The notes under the pieces: generated by a model
What the model was told of the DNA's origin: nothing
Databases searched by the model: none
The model's input: only the letters and a program-made list of their open reading frames with translations
Program-made: the position numbers and the translations under genes
Source of the DNA: Paraburkholderia bannensis NBRC 103871
Lineage (GTDB): Bacteria; Pseudomonadota; Gammaproteobacteria; Burkholderiales; Burkholderiaceae
Direction of reading: 5' to 3'
NCBI RefSeq assembly: GCF_000685015.1
Contig: NZ_BAYA01000017.1
Coordinates: 124,001 to 188,000, forward strand
Length of the DNA: 64,000 nt
Shown here: piece by piece, positions 8,755 to 17,990 of the stretch
How the letters are laid out: the number at the start of each line of letters is the position of its first letter
How positions within the stretch are numbered: position 1 is the first letter of the stretch

Positions 8755-8926
8755 GTTTTCCCCCTGGAGCGCCCGCTGGCCGGGCGATTAACCAAAAGTT
8801 ATAGGATAGCTGAAACTCGGCATACGACAGCCTTGCGGCACTTCCCTAGTATTTCCATCGAGGCATGCGCCAGTCATAAAGGGGCTTTGAACCCGGCGGC
8901 GCGCGCAAAACAACGATGGAGACGCG

Positions 8927-10312
8927 ATGAACCCAGTCCAGACTTCCCGGGCGGCAGTTGCCCAAAGTGCCGGCCAAAGTGTCGGCCACGGCATTGGCCC
9001 TATCGATGCGGGCGCAACGGCCACGGCACGCACCCGCGCGCGATTCGGCATTCTCGCGCTGCTCGCGGGCGGCACCATGATCAACTATCTCGACCGCAGC
9101 GTCGCCGGCATCGCCGCGCCTGCGATGAGCCACGACCTGGGGCTGACGCCCGCGCTGATGGGCGTGATTTTCTCGGCCTTTTCGTGGACGTACACCGCTT
9201 CGCAGATTCCGGGCGGCCTGCTGCTCGACCGCGTGGGCACGCGCTGGACGTATTTCTTCGCGCTGACCTTGTGGTCGTTCTTCACAGGACTGCAAGGACT
9301 GGCGACGGGCTTTGTTTCGTTGCTCGTCATGCGCCTGCTGATCGGCGCGGCCGAAGCGCCGTGCTTCCCGACCAACAGCCGCGTCGTGGCGATCTGGTTC
9401 CCGCAGAGCGAGCGTGCGCGCGCCACGGGCGTCTACACCTTCGCCGAATACGTAGGCCTGGCGTTCCTCAGCCCGTTGCTGTTCTGGCTGGAGCAGCGCT
9501 ACGGATGGCGCGCGCTGTTCGGCATGGTGGGCGCCGTGGGCGTGGCCTTCGGCGTCGTGTGGCTGATGCGCTTTCACGAGCCGCACGAGTCGAAGCGCGC
9601 CAATCGCGCCGAGCTCGACCATATCGCGAGCGGTGGCGGCGTGGTCGACGGCAGCCAGCAGGCCACGCGCTTTCGCTGGTCGGATGTCGGCGCGCTGCTG
9701 CGTCACCGCAGCATGTTCGGCATCTGCATCGGCCAGTTCGCCTGCAATTCGACCAACGTGTTTTTCCTGACGTGGTTCCCGACCTATCTCGTGACCGAGC
9801 GCCATATGCCGTGGCTCAAGGTGGGCATCGTCGCTGTGCTGCCGTTTATCGCGGCATCCGTGGGCACGCTCTCGGGCGGCTGGATCTCCGACGCCATGCT
9901 GCGCCGCGGCGTCTCGCTGAACTGGGCGCGCAAGCTGCCAGTGATTGCCGGGCTGCTGATGGCGGCGACCATTGCGCTCGCGAACTATGTCGATTCGATT
10001 GCCGCCGTGATCGCCATTCTGTGTGTCGCGTACTTCGCACAAGGCATGTCGGCGCTGGCGTGGGGGATTGTTTCCGATATCGCGCCCAAGGGCCTGCTCG
10101 GCTTGAGCGGCGGCATCTTCAACCTGTTCGCGAACGCCGCCGGGATCGTTACGCCGCTCGTGATCGGGCTGATCGTCAACGCGACCGGTTCGTTCGTGTA
10201 TGCGCTGGCCTTCATTTCGGCGGTCACGCTGATGGGCGCGCTCTCTTATCTGTTCGTGGTCGGCGATATCAGGCGCATCGTCCTCGCGAATGCCGATTCT
10301 TCCCTTAGCTGA
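8927..10312 (+). CDS. MFS transporter, anion:cation symporter (sugar-acid) type
   Basis: The 461-residue transporter has twelve predicted membrane spans after a hydrophilic N-terminus of about 35 residues. Family features include NYLDRSVAGIAAPA in helix 1, LLLDRVGTRW in the loop between helices 2 and 3, and FPTNSRVVAIWFPQSERARA. These match the ACS group that imports hexuronates, glucarate, galactonate or aromatic acids with protons. It is the first gene of an operon with an SDR dehydrogenase, an isomerase-like TIM barrel and a lactonase-like amidohydrolase. It probably imports the substrate of that route. Which acid it carries is not evident. Confidence 0.88.
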   Translation: MNPVQTSRAAVAQSAGQSVGHGIGPIDAGATATARTRARFGILALLAGGTMINYLDRSVAGIAAPAMSHDLGLTPALMGVIFSAFSWTYTASQIPGGLLLDRVGTRWTYFFALTLWSFFTGLQGLATGFVSLLVMRLLIGAAEAPCFPTNSRVVAIWFPQSERARATGVYTFAEYVGLAFLSPLLFWLEQRYGWRALFGMVGAVGVAFGVVWLMRFHEPHESKRANRAELDHIASGGGVVDGSQQATRFRWSDVGALLRHRSMFGICIGQFACNSTNVFFLTWFPTYLVTERHMPWLKVGIVAVLPFIAASVGTLSGGWISDAMLRRGVSLNWARKLPVIAGLLMAATIALANYVDSIAAVIAILCVAYFAQGMSALAWGIVSDIAPKGLLGLSGGIFNLFANAAGIVTPLVIGLIVNATGSFVYALAFISAVTLMGALSYLFVVGDIRRIVLANADSSLS

Positions 10313-10342
10313 AACCCCTGAAATTCAAAGGAAAAGTTTGTC

Positions 10343-11083
10343 ATGAGCCACACTCTCGACGGCCAGATCGCCATTGTCACCGGCGCCGCACGCGGCATTG
10401 GCCTCGGCATCGCACGGCAGCTCAAAGCGGACGGCGCACGCGTCGTGGTCTGGGATCTCGACACCGCCGCCTGCGATGAGAAGCATCTGGGATTCAAGCC
10501 CGACCACCTGGAATCCGTCGATGTTTCGAACTACCAGGCAGTTGAACGCGCCTTCGAATCGACCATCGCAGCGCTGGGGCACGTCGATATTCTCGTCAAC
10601 AATGCCGGCATCAACGGGCCGGTCATGCCGAGCTGGGAATATCCCGTCGACACCTGGCAGCAGGTGCTGGCGGTCGACCTGAACAGCGTGTTCTATACCT
10701 GCCGCGTGGCCGTCCCGCATATGCGCGAGCGCGGCGGCGGACGCATCCTGAACGTGGCGTCGATTGCGGGCAAGGAAGGCGTGCAGTTCATTTCCGCCTA
10801 TTCGGCGGCGAAGGCGGGGGTGATCGCGTTCACGAAGTCCGCAGCGAAGGAGCTTGCGAAGGACAACGTGCTGATCAATTGCGTCGCGCCCGCGATGGTC
10901 GAAACCGAACTGTTTCGAGAAATGTCGGACGAGCACATCGTGGCGAGCAAGGCCAAGATTCCGATGGGCCGATTCCTGCAGATCGAGGAAGTAGGGCGCA
11001 TGGTGAGCTGGGTCGTGAGTCCCGCATGCAGCTTCACCACCGGCTTTACCTTCGACCTCACGGGCGGGAGAGCCACGTGGTAA
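10343..11083 (+). CDS. SDR-family NAD(P)-dependent oxidoreductase
   Basis: The 246-residue classical short-chain dehydrogenase has the cofactor loop TGAARGIGLG near residue 14, NNAGINGP near 85, catalytic Ser in VASIAGKEG, and the YxxxK pair in SAYSAAKAG. An acidic residue after beta-2 (VWDLDTA) favours NAD(H) over NADP(H). It would oxidise a hydroxyl group of an imported sugar acid or lactone. GGAAAAG lies just before the ATG. The next gene starts inside its last codons. The closest functional group may be 3-oxoacyl-ACP-reductase-like sugar dehydrogenases, but the substrate is unknown. Confidence 0.9.
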   Translation: MSHTLDGQIAIVTGAARGIGLGIARQLKADGARVVVWDLDTAACDEKHLGFKPDHLESVDVSNYQAVERAFESTIAALGHVDILVNNAGINGPVMPSWEYPVDTWQQVLAVDLNSVFYTCRVAVPHMRERGGGRILNVASIAGKEGVQFISAYSAAKAGVIAFTKSAAKELAKDNVLINCVAPAMVETELFREMSDEHIVASKAKIPMGRFLQIEEVGRMVSWVVSPACSFTTGFTFDLTGGRATW

Positions 11084-11922
11084 AGCCACATGATGGCGTT
11101 GCGCGTTCGCTTGCCGTTGCGCATCTGACTGCGCTCGAATGTGCGCCCGTGGAGTGGGTGCGGCTTGCGGCGAAGGCCGGTTTCAACGGTGTGGGGCTGC
11201 GGCTGCATCCGGCCACGCCCGGCGGCGTCGCTTATCCGGTCGCTGCGGGCAGCGCGGCGCAACGGGAGTTGCGCGACGTGCTCGGCGGAGAAGGCGTTGC
11301 GCTGCTCGACGTCGAATTCGTGCCCATCGTGCCCGATCTCGACCCGCATAGCGTGTTGCCGCTGTTCGAAACGGCGGCGGCGCTGGGGGCCGCGAGCGTG
11401 AGCGTGTCGGGTGACGATCCCGACGAAGCGCGGCTCGCCGCCAACCTCGCCGCGCTCGCTATGCTCGCTACTCCGTTCGGCCTGCGCATCGACCTGGAGT
11501 TCATGCGCTGGCGGCACGTGGGCACGCTCGCGCAGGCGCGCGCGGCGATCGGGCGCGCGGCGCAGCTGAATCTTGCGCTGGTGATCGATGCGTTGCATCT
11601 GTCGCGCGCGGGCAGTACGCCCGACGATGTCGCCGCGTTGCCGCCGGGCGCGATTGGTCTCGTCCAGCTTTGCGACGCGCCTGCGTGCTTGCCCGTCAGT
11701 GACGAGGAAGCAATTCACGAAGCGCGTACGGCGCGGCTCGCGCCAGGCGACGGCGCGTTGCCGCTTGACGCGCTGCTGCGGGCGTTGCCGCGCGAAGCTG
11801 CGCTGAGCGTGGAGATGCCGATGCCATCGCTGCCGGTGCAGGCGCGTATGGAACTCGCGTATCGCGGCGCGCGACGCGTCGTGGAGCGCGCATGCCTCAC
11901 TGCAGCCACTGCACATGTCTGA
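11077..11922 (+). CDS. Sugar phosphate isomerase/epimerase-like TIM-barrel protein
   Basis: The protein of about 281 residues is of the xylose-isomerase-like/AP-endonuclease-2 TIM-barrel type. Visible features are AAKAGFNGVGLRL, the metal-site-like LLDVEFVPI, RIDLEFMRW and LALVIDALHLSRAG. The chosen start is GTG at 11077, which overlaps the dehydrogenase stop by seven bases and has GGGAG about seven bases upstream. No in-frame ATG occurs nearby; the longer open frame would run back through the dehydrogenase gene and is not credible. Its role in the operon is presumably isomerisation or epimerisation of a keto acid or sugar intermediate. Confidence 0.78.
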   Translation: MVKPHDGVARSLAVAHLTALECAPVEWVRLAAKAGFNGVGLRLHPATPGGVAYPVAAGSAAQRELRDVLGGEGVALLDVEFVPIVPDLDPHSVLPLFETAAALGAASVSVSGDDPDEARLAANLAALAMLATPFGLRIDLEFMRWRHVGTLAQARAAIGRAAQLNLALVIDALHLSRAGSTPDDVAALPPGAIGLVQLCDAPACLPVSDEEAIHEARTARLAPGDGALPLDALLRALPREAALSVEMPMPSLPVQARMELAYRGARRVVERACLTAATAHV

Positions 11923-11938
11923 AAAGGAACCCCGCAAC

Positions 11939-12772
11939 ATGTCCGTATTCGACGACGACAAGATCGACTGCCATTGCCATGTGTTCGATCCCGTGCGCTT
12001 CCCGTATCGCGACGATACGGCGTATCGGCCCGCGCAACAGGAGGTCGGCACACCGGCGCAATTCGTGCGCGTCATGGACGCCTATGGCGTGCGCCACGCG
12101 CTGCTCGTTGGCCCGACGAGCGGCTACCGCACCGACAATCGCTGCCTGATCGACACGCTCGAATCGTGGGAGGGGCGCTTTCGCGGCATCGCCGTGGTGG
12201 AAAGCGATATCTCGCGCGGCGAACTCGCTGCGTTGCGCCGCGCGGGTGTGGTCGGCGTCGCGTTCAATCCCGCGATGGAGGGCCTCGATCTCGTGACGCG
12301 CGCCGCGCCGCTGTTTGCCTTGCTGGCCGATCTGGGCATGATCGCCCAGGTGCAGGTGGAGGGCGACCAGATGGGCGCGCTGGGGCCGTGGCTCGCGCAG
12401 CAGCCGGGGCAACTTGTGATCGACCATTGCGGGCGTCCGCACAGCGAGGCCGGGATCGGCCAGGCCGGTTTCGACGCGCTGCTGCGGCTCGCGGAAAGTG
12501 GCCGGGCGAGCGTGAAGCTGTCGGGCTGGCAGAAGTATTCGCGTAACGCGCATCCTTATGAGGACACCTGGCCTTACGCGCACGCGCTGCTGCGGGCATT
12601 TGGGCCGCAGCAGTGCGTCTGGGGTTCGGACTGGCCGTTCCTGCGCGCACCGGAGCGGCTCGACTACGGCCCACTGCTGACGCTGTTCGAAGCGATCGTG
12701 CCGGATCCGGCTATTCGGCGGCAGATTCAATGGGACACGCCGCGCCGGCTGTTCGGCTTCGATCCGGCGTGA
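11939..12772 (+). CDS. Amidohydrolase-family lactonase (2-pyrone-4,6-dicarboxylate lactonase-like)
   Basis: This single-domain metal-dependent amidohydrolase has about 277 residues. It begins with the metal motif DCHCHVFDP; later come a histidine after strand 5 (LVIDHCGRP) and the C-terminal catalytic aspartate in WGSDWPF. Relatives hydrolyse lactones such as 2-pyrone-4,6-dicarboxylate, galactarolactone or 4-sulfomuconolactone. The ATG at 11939 has AAGGAA upstream. An alternative ATG at 11915 overlaps the previous gene and would add eight unremarkable residues. It completes a transporter, dehydrogenase, isomerase and lactonase set that reads as a short catabolic route for a sugar acid. Confidence 0.82.
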   Translation: MSVFDDDKIDCHCHVFDPVRFPYRDDTAYRPAQQEVGTPAQFVRVMDAYGVRHALLVGPTSGYRTDNRCLIDTLESWEGRFRGIAVVESDISRGELAALRRAGVVGVAFNPAMEGLDLVTRAAPLFALLADLGMIAQVQVEGDQMGALGPWLAQQPGQLVIDHCGRPHSEAGIGQAGFDALLRLAESGRASVKLSGWQKYSRNAHPYEDTWPYAHALLRAFGPQQCVWGSDWPFLRAPERLDYGPLLTLFEAIVPDPAIRRQIQWDTPRRLFGFDPA

Positions 12773-12955
12773 TGTGACACGTCGCGGGACGTGCTTTGGC
12801 ACTTTTCCAGTTGTGAACTAATCTCTTCTTGAGCGCGGTGCTGCGCCGATTCGTCGCATCGAGTACACTCGCGTGGTTTTTAACCAGTTAGTACACAGTT
12901 TGCCGATCCGGCGGCCGTCTCGCAGCGCGCCCGGTGGGACGAAACTGGAAACGAC

Positions 12956-13504
12956 ATGACGTCCTCACAACAACCACCGTCTTCGCCGTTCGCGCCCTCG
13001 CGGCGGCAGTTCCTCATCGGTACTTCGGTGCTCGCGACGCTCAGCGTGACGGGCCTCGGCGCACTCGGTCGCGCGCATGCGCAGGCCGCGGCCGCGAGTG
13101 CCGATGCGGACTTCTCCGCTTTCATGAAGCTTTCGCAGTACCTGACCGGAAAGACGTCGCTCGACGTCGAAATCGGCCGGGCGATTCTTGCCGGGCTGCG
13201 CGGCGACGACGCCAGCGCAGTCGCCACGGTCGCGCAGCTCAATGACTTCGTCGCGCGCACGAATACCCCTGTAAATACGCTGCAATCGGTGCTGGACGCC
13301 TCGCAGCCGGCGCTGGCGAAGCTCCCGAAGAAAGTCGTGACGGCGTGGTACCTGGGCGTGGTCGGCACGGGCAAGAACGCCCGCACCGTCGCATACGAAC
13401 AGGCGCTCATGTATCCGCCGATCTCGGACGTCATCGTGATGCCGAGCTACGCGCGCGGCGTGCCTGGTTACTGGGCCAAGCCCCCAGTGCTGTCCCACTC
13501 CTGA
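12956..13504 (+). CDS. Sugar/sorbitol dehydrogenase small (gamma) subunit with Tat signal
   Basis: The 182-residue protein has a twin-arginine signal (SRRQFLIGTS, then a hydrophobic stretch to about residue 43, RAHAQ). The mature domain matches the small subunit of membrane-bound FAD sugar dehydrogenases (sorbitol or gluconate dehydrogenase gamma subunit). That subunit helps export and mature the catalytic subunit in a folded state. It is directly followed by the GMC catalytic subunit and a tri-haem cytochrome c, the standard three-gene arrangement. It would act in the periplasm. Whether the enzyme oxidises gluconate, glucose, fructose or a polyol cannot be told. Confidence 0.85.
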   Translation: MTSSQQPPSSPFAPSRRQFLIGTSVLATLSVTGLGALGRAHAQAAAASADADFSAFMKLSQYLTGKTSLDVEIGRAILAGLRGDDASAVATVAQLNDFVARTNTPVNTLQSVLDASQPALAKLPKKVVTAWYLGVVGTGKNARTVAYEQALMYPPISDVIVMPSYARGVPGYWAKPPVLSHS

Positions 13505-13517
13505 TCCCCGTATTTCC

Positions 13518-15122
13518 ATGGCAACGAATCAATCCGCCGACGTCGTGATCGTCGGCGCCGGTATCGCGTCCGGCCAGATCGCGCAGAAGCTCGCCAAGGC
13601 GGGCATCGACGTCCTCATGCTCGAAGCAGGCCCGCGCATCGAGCGCTGGCGCATCGTCGAAAATTACCGGAATAGTCCATTTAAGTCGGATTTCCAGTCG
13701 CCGTATCCGCCCACGGAGCACGCGCCGCATCCGCAGTATTCGCCCACCAGCAACGACTATCTCGTGCAGCGCGGGCCGGAGCAGTACAAGGCGGGTTATC
13801 TGCGCATGGTGGGCGGCACGACGTGGCACTGGTCTGCGCAATCGTGGCGCCTGCTGCCCAACGACATGAAGCTGAAGACGCTGTATGGCGTGGGCCGCGA
13901 CTGGCCCATCAGCTATGACGATCTTGAGCCTTACTACTACGAGGCCGAAGTCGAAATGGGCGTGGGTGGCCCCGAAGACCTCGGCTCGCCGCGCTCGAAA
14001 CCTTATCCGCATCCGCCGCTGCCGCTCTCGGACTTCGACCAGAAGTTCAAGGACGTCGTGGAAAAAGCGGGCTACAAGCACGTGACCGAACCGGCCGCGC
14101 GCAATACCGCGCCGTTCGATGGCCGCCCGGCGTGCTGCGGCAACAGTAATTGCATGCCGATCTGCCCGATCGAAGCGCAATACACGGGCGAAACCGCGAT
14201 CCGCAAAGCCGAGGCCGCGAAGGCGCGGCTGCTGCCCAACGCCGTGGTCTATCGCATCGAGCATGACGAGCACGCACGCATCGTCGCCGTTCACTACAAG
14301 GATCCAGACGGCAACTCGCATCGCGTGACCGGCAAGATCTTCGTGCTGGCCTCGAACGCCATCGAGACGCCCAAGCTCATGCTGATCTCGAAGAGCGACA
14401 AGTTCCAGAACGGGATTGGCAACAGCTCGGACCAGGTGGGCCGCAACCTGATGGATCATCCGGGCACGACGGTCACGTTCCTGTCCGCCGAACCGATGTG
14501 GCCGGGCCGTGGCCCGATGCGTCTTTCGTGCATCAACAACCTGCGCGACGGCGCATTCCGCTCGGAATATTCGGCGATGAAACTCAACGTCGGCAATTAT
14601 TCGCCGATGCGCGCCGTGACCGATTACCTGATTTCGAAGGGCGTGTACGGCGCGGAACTCGACGAAAAGATTCGTGAATACGCGTCGCGCTGGGTCGTGG
14701 TGAACAGCTTCTTCGATATCCTGCCCGACCCGGAAAACCGCATTACGGCGAGCACGGAATTCAAGGACAAACTGGGCATCGCGCGTCCCGAAGTGCATTA
14801 CCGCATCGACGATTACATCAACCGGGCGGCGAAGGTCGCGCGCGGCCATTACGCCCATATCGCGAACCTGTTTGGCGGCACCGAAGTGCGTTTCGACGAT
14901 TCGTACTTCAATAACAATCACATCATGGGCACGCTCATCATGGGCGACGACCCGCGCGATTCGGTCGTCGACAAGGACTTGCGTTCGCACGATCACGAGA
15001 ACCTCTTCATCGCGTCGAGCGGCACGATGGCGAGTGCGGGCACGGTCAATTGCACGCTCACGCTGTGCGCGCTGTCGATGCGTCTTGCCGACAAGCTGAT
15101 CGACGAAATGAAACATGCTTGA
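13518..15122 (+). CDS. GMC-family FAD-dependent sugar/gluconate dehydrogenase catalytic subunit
   Basis: The 534-residue flavoprotein starts with the Rossmann motif VVIVGAGIASGQ. It contains the GMC segment MVGGTTWHWSAQSWRLLPND, FVLASNAIETPKL, and a C-terminal active-site His region (NNNHIMGTLIMG). CCGNSNCMPICPIEAQ is a Cys cluster typical of gluconate-2-dehydrogenase-like large subunits, which can carry an Fe-S centre. There is no signal peptide of its own; it is presumably co-exported with the Tat-signal small subunit encoded 14 bases upstream. Electrons would go to the cytochrome c encoded immediately downstream, whose start overlaps its end. Confidence 0.9.
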   Translation: MATNQSADVVIVGAGIASGQIAQKLAKAGIDVLMLEAGPRIERWRIVENYRNSPFKSDFQSPYPPTEHAPHPQYSPTSNDYLVQRGPEQYKAGYLRMVGGTTWHWSAQSWRLLPNDMKLKTLYGVGRDWPISYDDLEPYYYEAEVEMGVGGPEDLGSPRSKPYPHPPLPLSDFDQKFKDVVEKAGYKHVTEPAARNTAPFDGRPACCGNSNCMPICPIEAQYTGETAIRKAEAAKARLLPNAVVYRIEHDEHARIVAVHYKDPDGNSHRVTGKIFVLASNAIETPKLMLISKSDKFQNGIGNSSDQVGRNLMDHPGTTVTFLSAEPMWPGRGPMRLSCINNLRDGAFRSEYSAMKLNVGNYSPMRAVTDYLISKGVYGAELDEKIREYASRWVVVNSFFDILPDPENRITASTEFKDKLGIARPEVHYRIDDYINRAAKVARGHYAHIANLFGGTEVRFDDSYFNNNHIMGTLIMGDDPRDSVVDKDLRSHDHENLFIASSGTMASAGTVNCTLTLCALSMRLADKLIDEMKHA

Positions 15123-16473
15123 GGCAGCCGCGATGATCCCTGCAAACAAGAACACCACCCATCAGCGTCTGGGCGCGCTGCGAAAATGGCTGCCTGCAAG
15201 CGCGCTGGTGTTGAGCGCGATTTTCTCCGGCACGTTCGCACATGCTGCCAACGTGACCCAATCCGCCGACGCAGCCGCGCTCGTCAAACGCGGCGAATAT
15301 CTCGCGCGCGCGGCGGACTGCATTGCCTGCCATACGTCGAATAAAGCACAGCCTTACGCGGGCGGCGTGCCGTTCAACCTGCCTTTCGGCACGATCTATT
15401 CGACCAACATTACGCCCGATAAAACCTATGGCATCGGCAACCTGAGCGACGCGGACTTTATCGGCGCGGTGCGTGAAGGCAAGTCGAAGGACGGCAAGCG
15501 TCTTTATCCGGCCATGCCCTATACGTCCTATACGCAACTCACCGACGACGACATCCTCGCGATTCGAGCGTACCTGCGCACGATTGCGCCGGTGGCGAAG
15601 GCGGCGCCTGCGAATACGCTGGGTTTCCCGTTCAACCAGCGCTGGGCGATGGTGTTCTGGAATCTCTTCAATTTCGATTCGGGCCGCTTCCAGCCTGATC
15701 CGGCGAAAAGCGCGGAATGGAATCGCGGCGCGTATCTCGTCGGTGCGCTCGCGCACTGCCAGGAGTGCCATACGCCGCGTAACTTCATGCAGGGCCTGTC
15801 GAGCAAGTCGCTCGCGGGCGCGCAACTCGGCAACTGGAGTGCCTATAACATCACGCCCGATCCGGTCGCGGGCATCGGCGGCTGGAGCGAGGCCGAACTG
15901 ATTGCCTACCTGCGCGACGGCGCCGCGCCGGGTGTGGCGAACGCGGCAGGCCCGATGGCCGAAGTGGTGGAGAACAGCACGCGCTTTCTCTCGGATCAAG
16001 ACCTGAGGGCGATGGCGACGTACCTGCGCACGGTGCCTGCCCAGGACAATGGTGCGAACGGCGCGGACAAGCCGCGCTTCGGTTGGGGTTCGCCGATCGA
16101 AACGGTCACGGCGCTGCGCAACCAGCCGCTGACCGTGCTGGGGGCAGGCGGGGCCGCCGATGGCCGCACGCTGTTCAACGCCAATTGCGCAAGCTGCCAC
16201 GGCTGGCAGGGCAATGGCGTAGGCGGCAAGGACGCGGGTGCGTATCCTTCGCTGCTGCATAACACCAGCGTGGGCGCATCGAACGCCGACAATCTCACCA
16301 TGGTCGTGCTGCACGGCGTGAGCCGCCAGACCAACAACGGTCATATGTCGATGCCCGCTTTTGCCGGCGAGTTGAGCGACAGCGAAGTTGCGACGCTCGT
16401 CAATTTTGTCACGACGCAATTTGGTAATCCGTCGGCGACGGTCACGCCGGAAAAGGTCGCGAAAATGCGGTGA
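15115..16473 (+). CDS. Tri-haem cytochrome c subunit of the sugar dehydrogenase
   Basis: The 452-residue protein has an N-terminal membrane/signal segment (residues about 22-45, ending GTFAHA) and three CxxCH haem sites: CIACH, CQECH and CASCH. Methionine-containing loops after each are consistent with axial ligands. This is the gluconate/alcohol dehydrogenase cytochrome family, which anchors the complex to the periplasmic face of the inner membrane and passes electrons to ubiquinone. The ATG overlaps the GMC gene end by eight bases. A second possible ATG six codons later would also give a normal signal peptide. A strong terminator follows. Confidence 0.9.
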   Translation: MLEAAAMIPANKNTTHQRLGALRKWLPASALVLSAIFSGTFAHAANVTQSADAAALVKRGEYLARAADCIACHTSNKAQPYAGGVPFNLPFGTIYSTNITPDKTYGIGNLSDADFIGAVREGKSKDGKRLYPAMPYTSYTQLTDDDILAIRAYLRTIAPVAKAAPANTLGFPFNQRWAMVFWNLFNFDSGRFQPDPAKSAEWNRGAYLVGALAHCQECHTPRNFMQGLSSKSLAGAQLGNWSAYNITPDPVAGIGGWSEAELIAYLRDGAAPGVANAAGPMAEVVENSTRFLSDQDLRAMATYLRTVPAQDNGANGADKPRFGWGSPIETVTALRNQPLTVLGAGGAADGRTLFNANCASCHGWQGNGVGGKDAGAYPSLLHNTSVGASNADNLTMVVLHGVSRQTNNGHMSMPAFAGELSDSEVATLVNFVTTQFGNPSATVTPEKVAKMR

Positions 16474-16502
16474 TTGCCGCAAGTTTGCGAAGGGCTAAAG
16501 CA

Positions 16503-16525
16503 GGGGGGCGAAAGCCCCCTTTTTT
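16503..16525 (+). terminator. Rho-independent terminator after the dehydrogenase operon
   Basis: A G-rich stem (GGGGGC, loop GAAA, GCCCCC) is followed directly by a run of six T. It lies about 30 bases past the cytochrome c stop codon. It separates the dehydrogenase operon from the hipA-like gene. Confidence 0.85.
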
Positions 16526-16590
16526 GCTTCCTGGGCCGGCTTGAAGGGCTTCGATAGCCAGTGACGATTGTTGGCGCTTGATGTCGAAAT

Positions 16591-16606
16591 GCCTCTTATA
16601 AGAGGC
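16591..16606. promoter_or_regulatory. Perfect 16-bp palindrome, probable operator of the hipA/hipB pair
   Basis: GCCTCTTATAAGAGGC reads the same on both strands. It lies about 60 bases before the GTG of the HipA-like gene, where the promoter should be. HipB-type antitoxins repress their own operon by binding such dyads, so this is the best operator candidate. Binding by this HipB is inferred. Confidence 0.6.
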
Positions 16607-16664
16607 AAATAGGACAAGGTTGCTTTCTATGTGCTACATTTATGAAGCATATAGGAGGTGAGCG

Positions 16665-17990
16665 GTGGAATGCACCCTACAGATATTCCTGCATGACCGA
16701 TGGATCGACTGCGCCCAGATCGACGTGCGCGACGGTCGCTGCCAGTGGGACTTCCAGGTCATGTACGCAGTCGAGCACACGAACGACCCGCTGTCGCTCG
16801 TCGAGCCCGTGGACACGGAGTTCCGGGTAGGGCGTACGCTCCCAGCGTTCCTCTACGACCTCGTGCCGCAGGGCGCCGGCCGGCGCTTCCTGCTCGGCGA
16901 ACTCAAGCTGCAGGACGGCCCGGACGCGGATTTTCCGCTGCTCTGCGCAGGCGCGTTCAATCCCATCGGGCGCATCCGTGTCGCGCACGCCGTCGATTAC
17001 TTTGAAGCCCACGTGCGTCGGCATCCGGACGCGCGCGGCCTGCCAGGCATGTCGATCGACGATGTGGTCGAGCGCAGCGTCGATTTCAAGGAGCGGATGT
17101 ACCTGCACGGCATGCTGGGCACCGGCACGACAGGCGTGCAGGGCGCAGCGCCGAAATATCTGCTCACGCGCGACCACGCCGGATTGCTGCACGGCGATGC
17201 GGTCTTGCCGGATGCGCAGGCGACCCTGCACCTGATCGCGAAACTGCCGCGCGGGAGCGCTGCCGCCGATCTCAAGGTGCTGCACAACGAAGCGGCCTAT
17301 ATGCGGGTGGCGGACGCGATCGGCATTCGCACTCACGAGCAACTGCCCAGCCTGCATGGCGACGTGCTGCTAATTCCGCGCTTTGACCGGCGCGTGCGGG
17401 ACGGGCGCATCGAGCGGCTCCATCAGGAAAGCGTGGCATCGCTGCTTGGACTCAGCGGCTTCGATCAGCGCCCGAGTCTATTCGAGGTCGTGGCGGCGAT
17501 TCGCAGCGTGGCGAGCGACCCGGCCGCCGAAACGCTCGAATTCATCAAACGCGACGTGCTCAACCTGGCCATGCGCAACACCGACAATCACGCGCGCAAC
17601 ACGGCGGTGCAGCTGGTCGATGGCCGGGTGCAGCTCACGCCGCTGTTCGATTTCGCGCCGATGTATCTCGATCCTGAACTGGTGCCGCGCACGCTCAGGT
17701 GGTATCGGCCGGACGCGACGCGGGTCGAATTGACCGAATGGGGCGATGTGCTGGCCGCGCTGCCGGTGAACGCGGGCGAGCGGCAACAGCTTGGCGAGGC
17801 GCTGGGCAGGTTCGCCACGCAGGTCGAACGCCTGCCCGACATCATGGCGGCACAGGGCGTCGATCACGATATCGTGCAGTTCCTCATGCCTTCCATCGAT
17901 ACGCAAGTCCGGCAGCTTAGGGCTTTGCATACCGGTTTCCCGCAAGATACTGAGACTCATCATGCCGCGACGCGCACCCCTAAGCCGTGA
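16665..17990 (+). CDS. HipA-family serine/threonine kinase toxin
   Basis: The 441-residue protein has the HipA layout: an N-terminal subdomain 1 (residues 1-110), a kinase core, and the catalytic segment MRNTDNHARN (Asp and Asn of the HipA-type active site). A metal-binding loop with DFAPMYLDP follows. Known HipA kinases phosphorylate an aminoacyl-tRNA synthetase and slow growth. The start is GTG at 16665 with AGGAGGTG five bases upstream. The XRE antitoxin gene begins inside its 3' end, so the kinase gene comes first, the reverse of E. coli hipBA. The target of this kinase is unknown. Confidence 0.82.
   Translation: MECTLQIFLHDRWIDCAQIDVRDGRCQWDFQVMYAVEHTNDPLSLVEPVDTEFRVGRTLPAFLYDLVPQGAGRRFLLGELKLQDGPDADFPLLCAGAFNPIGRIRVAHAVDYFEAHVRRHPDARGLPGMSIDDVVERSVDFKERMYLHGMLGTGTTGVQGAAPKYLLTRDHAGLLHGDAVLPDAQATLHLIAKLPRGSAAADLKVLHNEAAYMRVADAIGIRTHEQLPSLHGDVLLIPRFDRRVRDGRIERLHQESVASLLGLSGFDQRPSLFEVVAAIRSVASDPAAETLEFIKRDVLNLAMRNTDNHARNTAVQLVDGRVQLTPLFDFAPMYLDPELVPRTLRWYRPDATRVELTEWGDVLAALPVNAGERQQLGEALGRFATQVERLPDIMAAQGVDHDIVQFLMPSIDTQVRQLRALHTGFPQDTETHHAATRTPKP

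Noticed and set aside
7654..10308. Very long plus-strand frame of 884 codons
   Set aside because: It is antisense to the LysR gene and then runs out of frame through the MFS gene. The product is Arg/His-rich with no domain, and the real genes in other frames have motifs and RBS.
13431..15158. 575-codon minus-strand frame opposite the GMC dehydrogenase
   Set aside because: It mirrors the GMC gene. High GC leaves antisense frames open, and the translation is Arg/Val/His-rich without family features.
15058..16482. 474-codon minus-strand frame opposite the cytochrome c gene
   Set aside because: It is antisense to a gene with three haem motifs, has no RBS and encodes Arg-rich low-information sequence.
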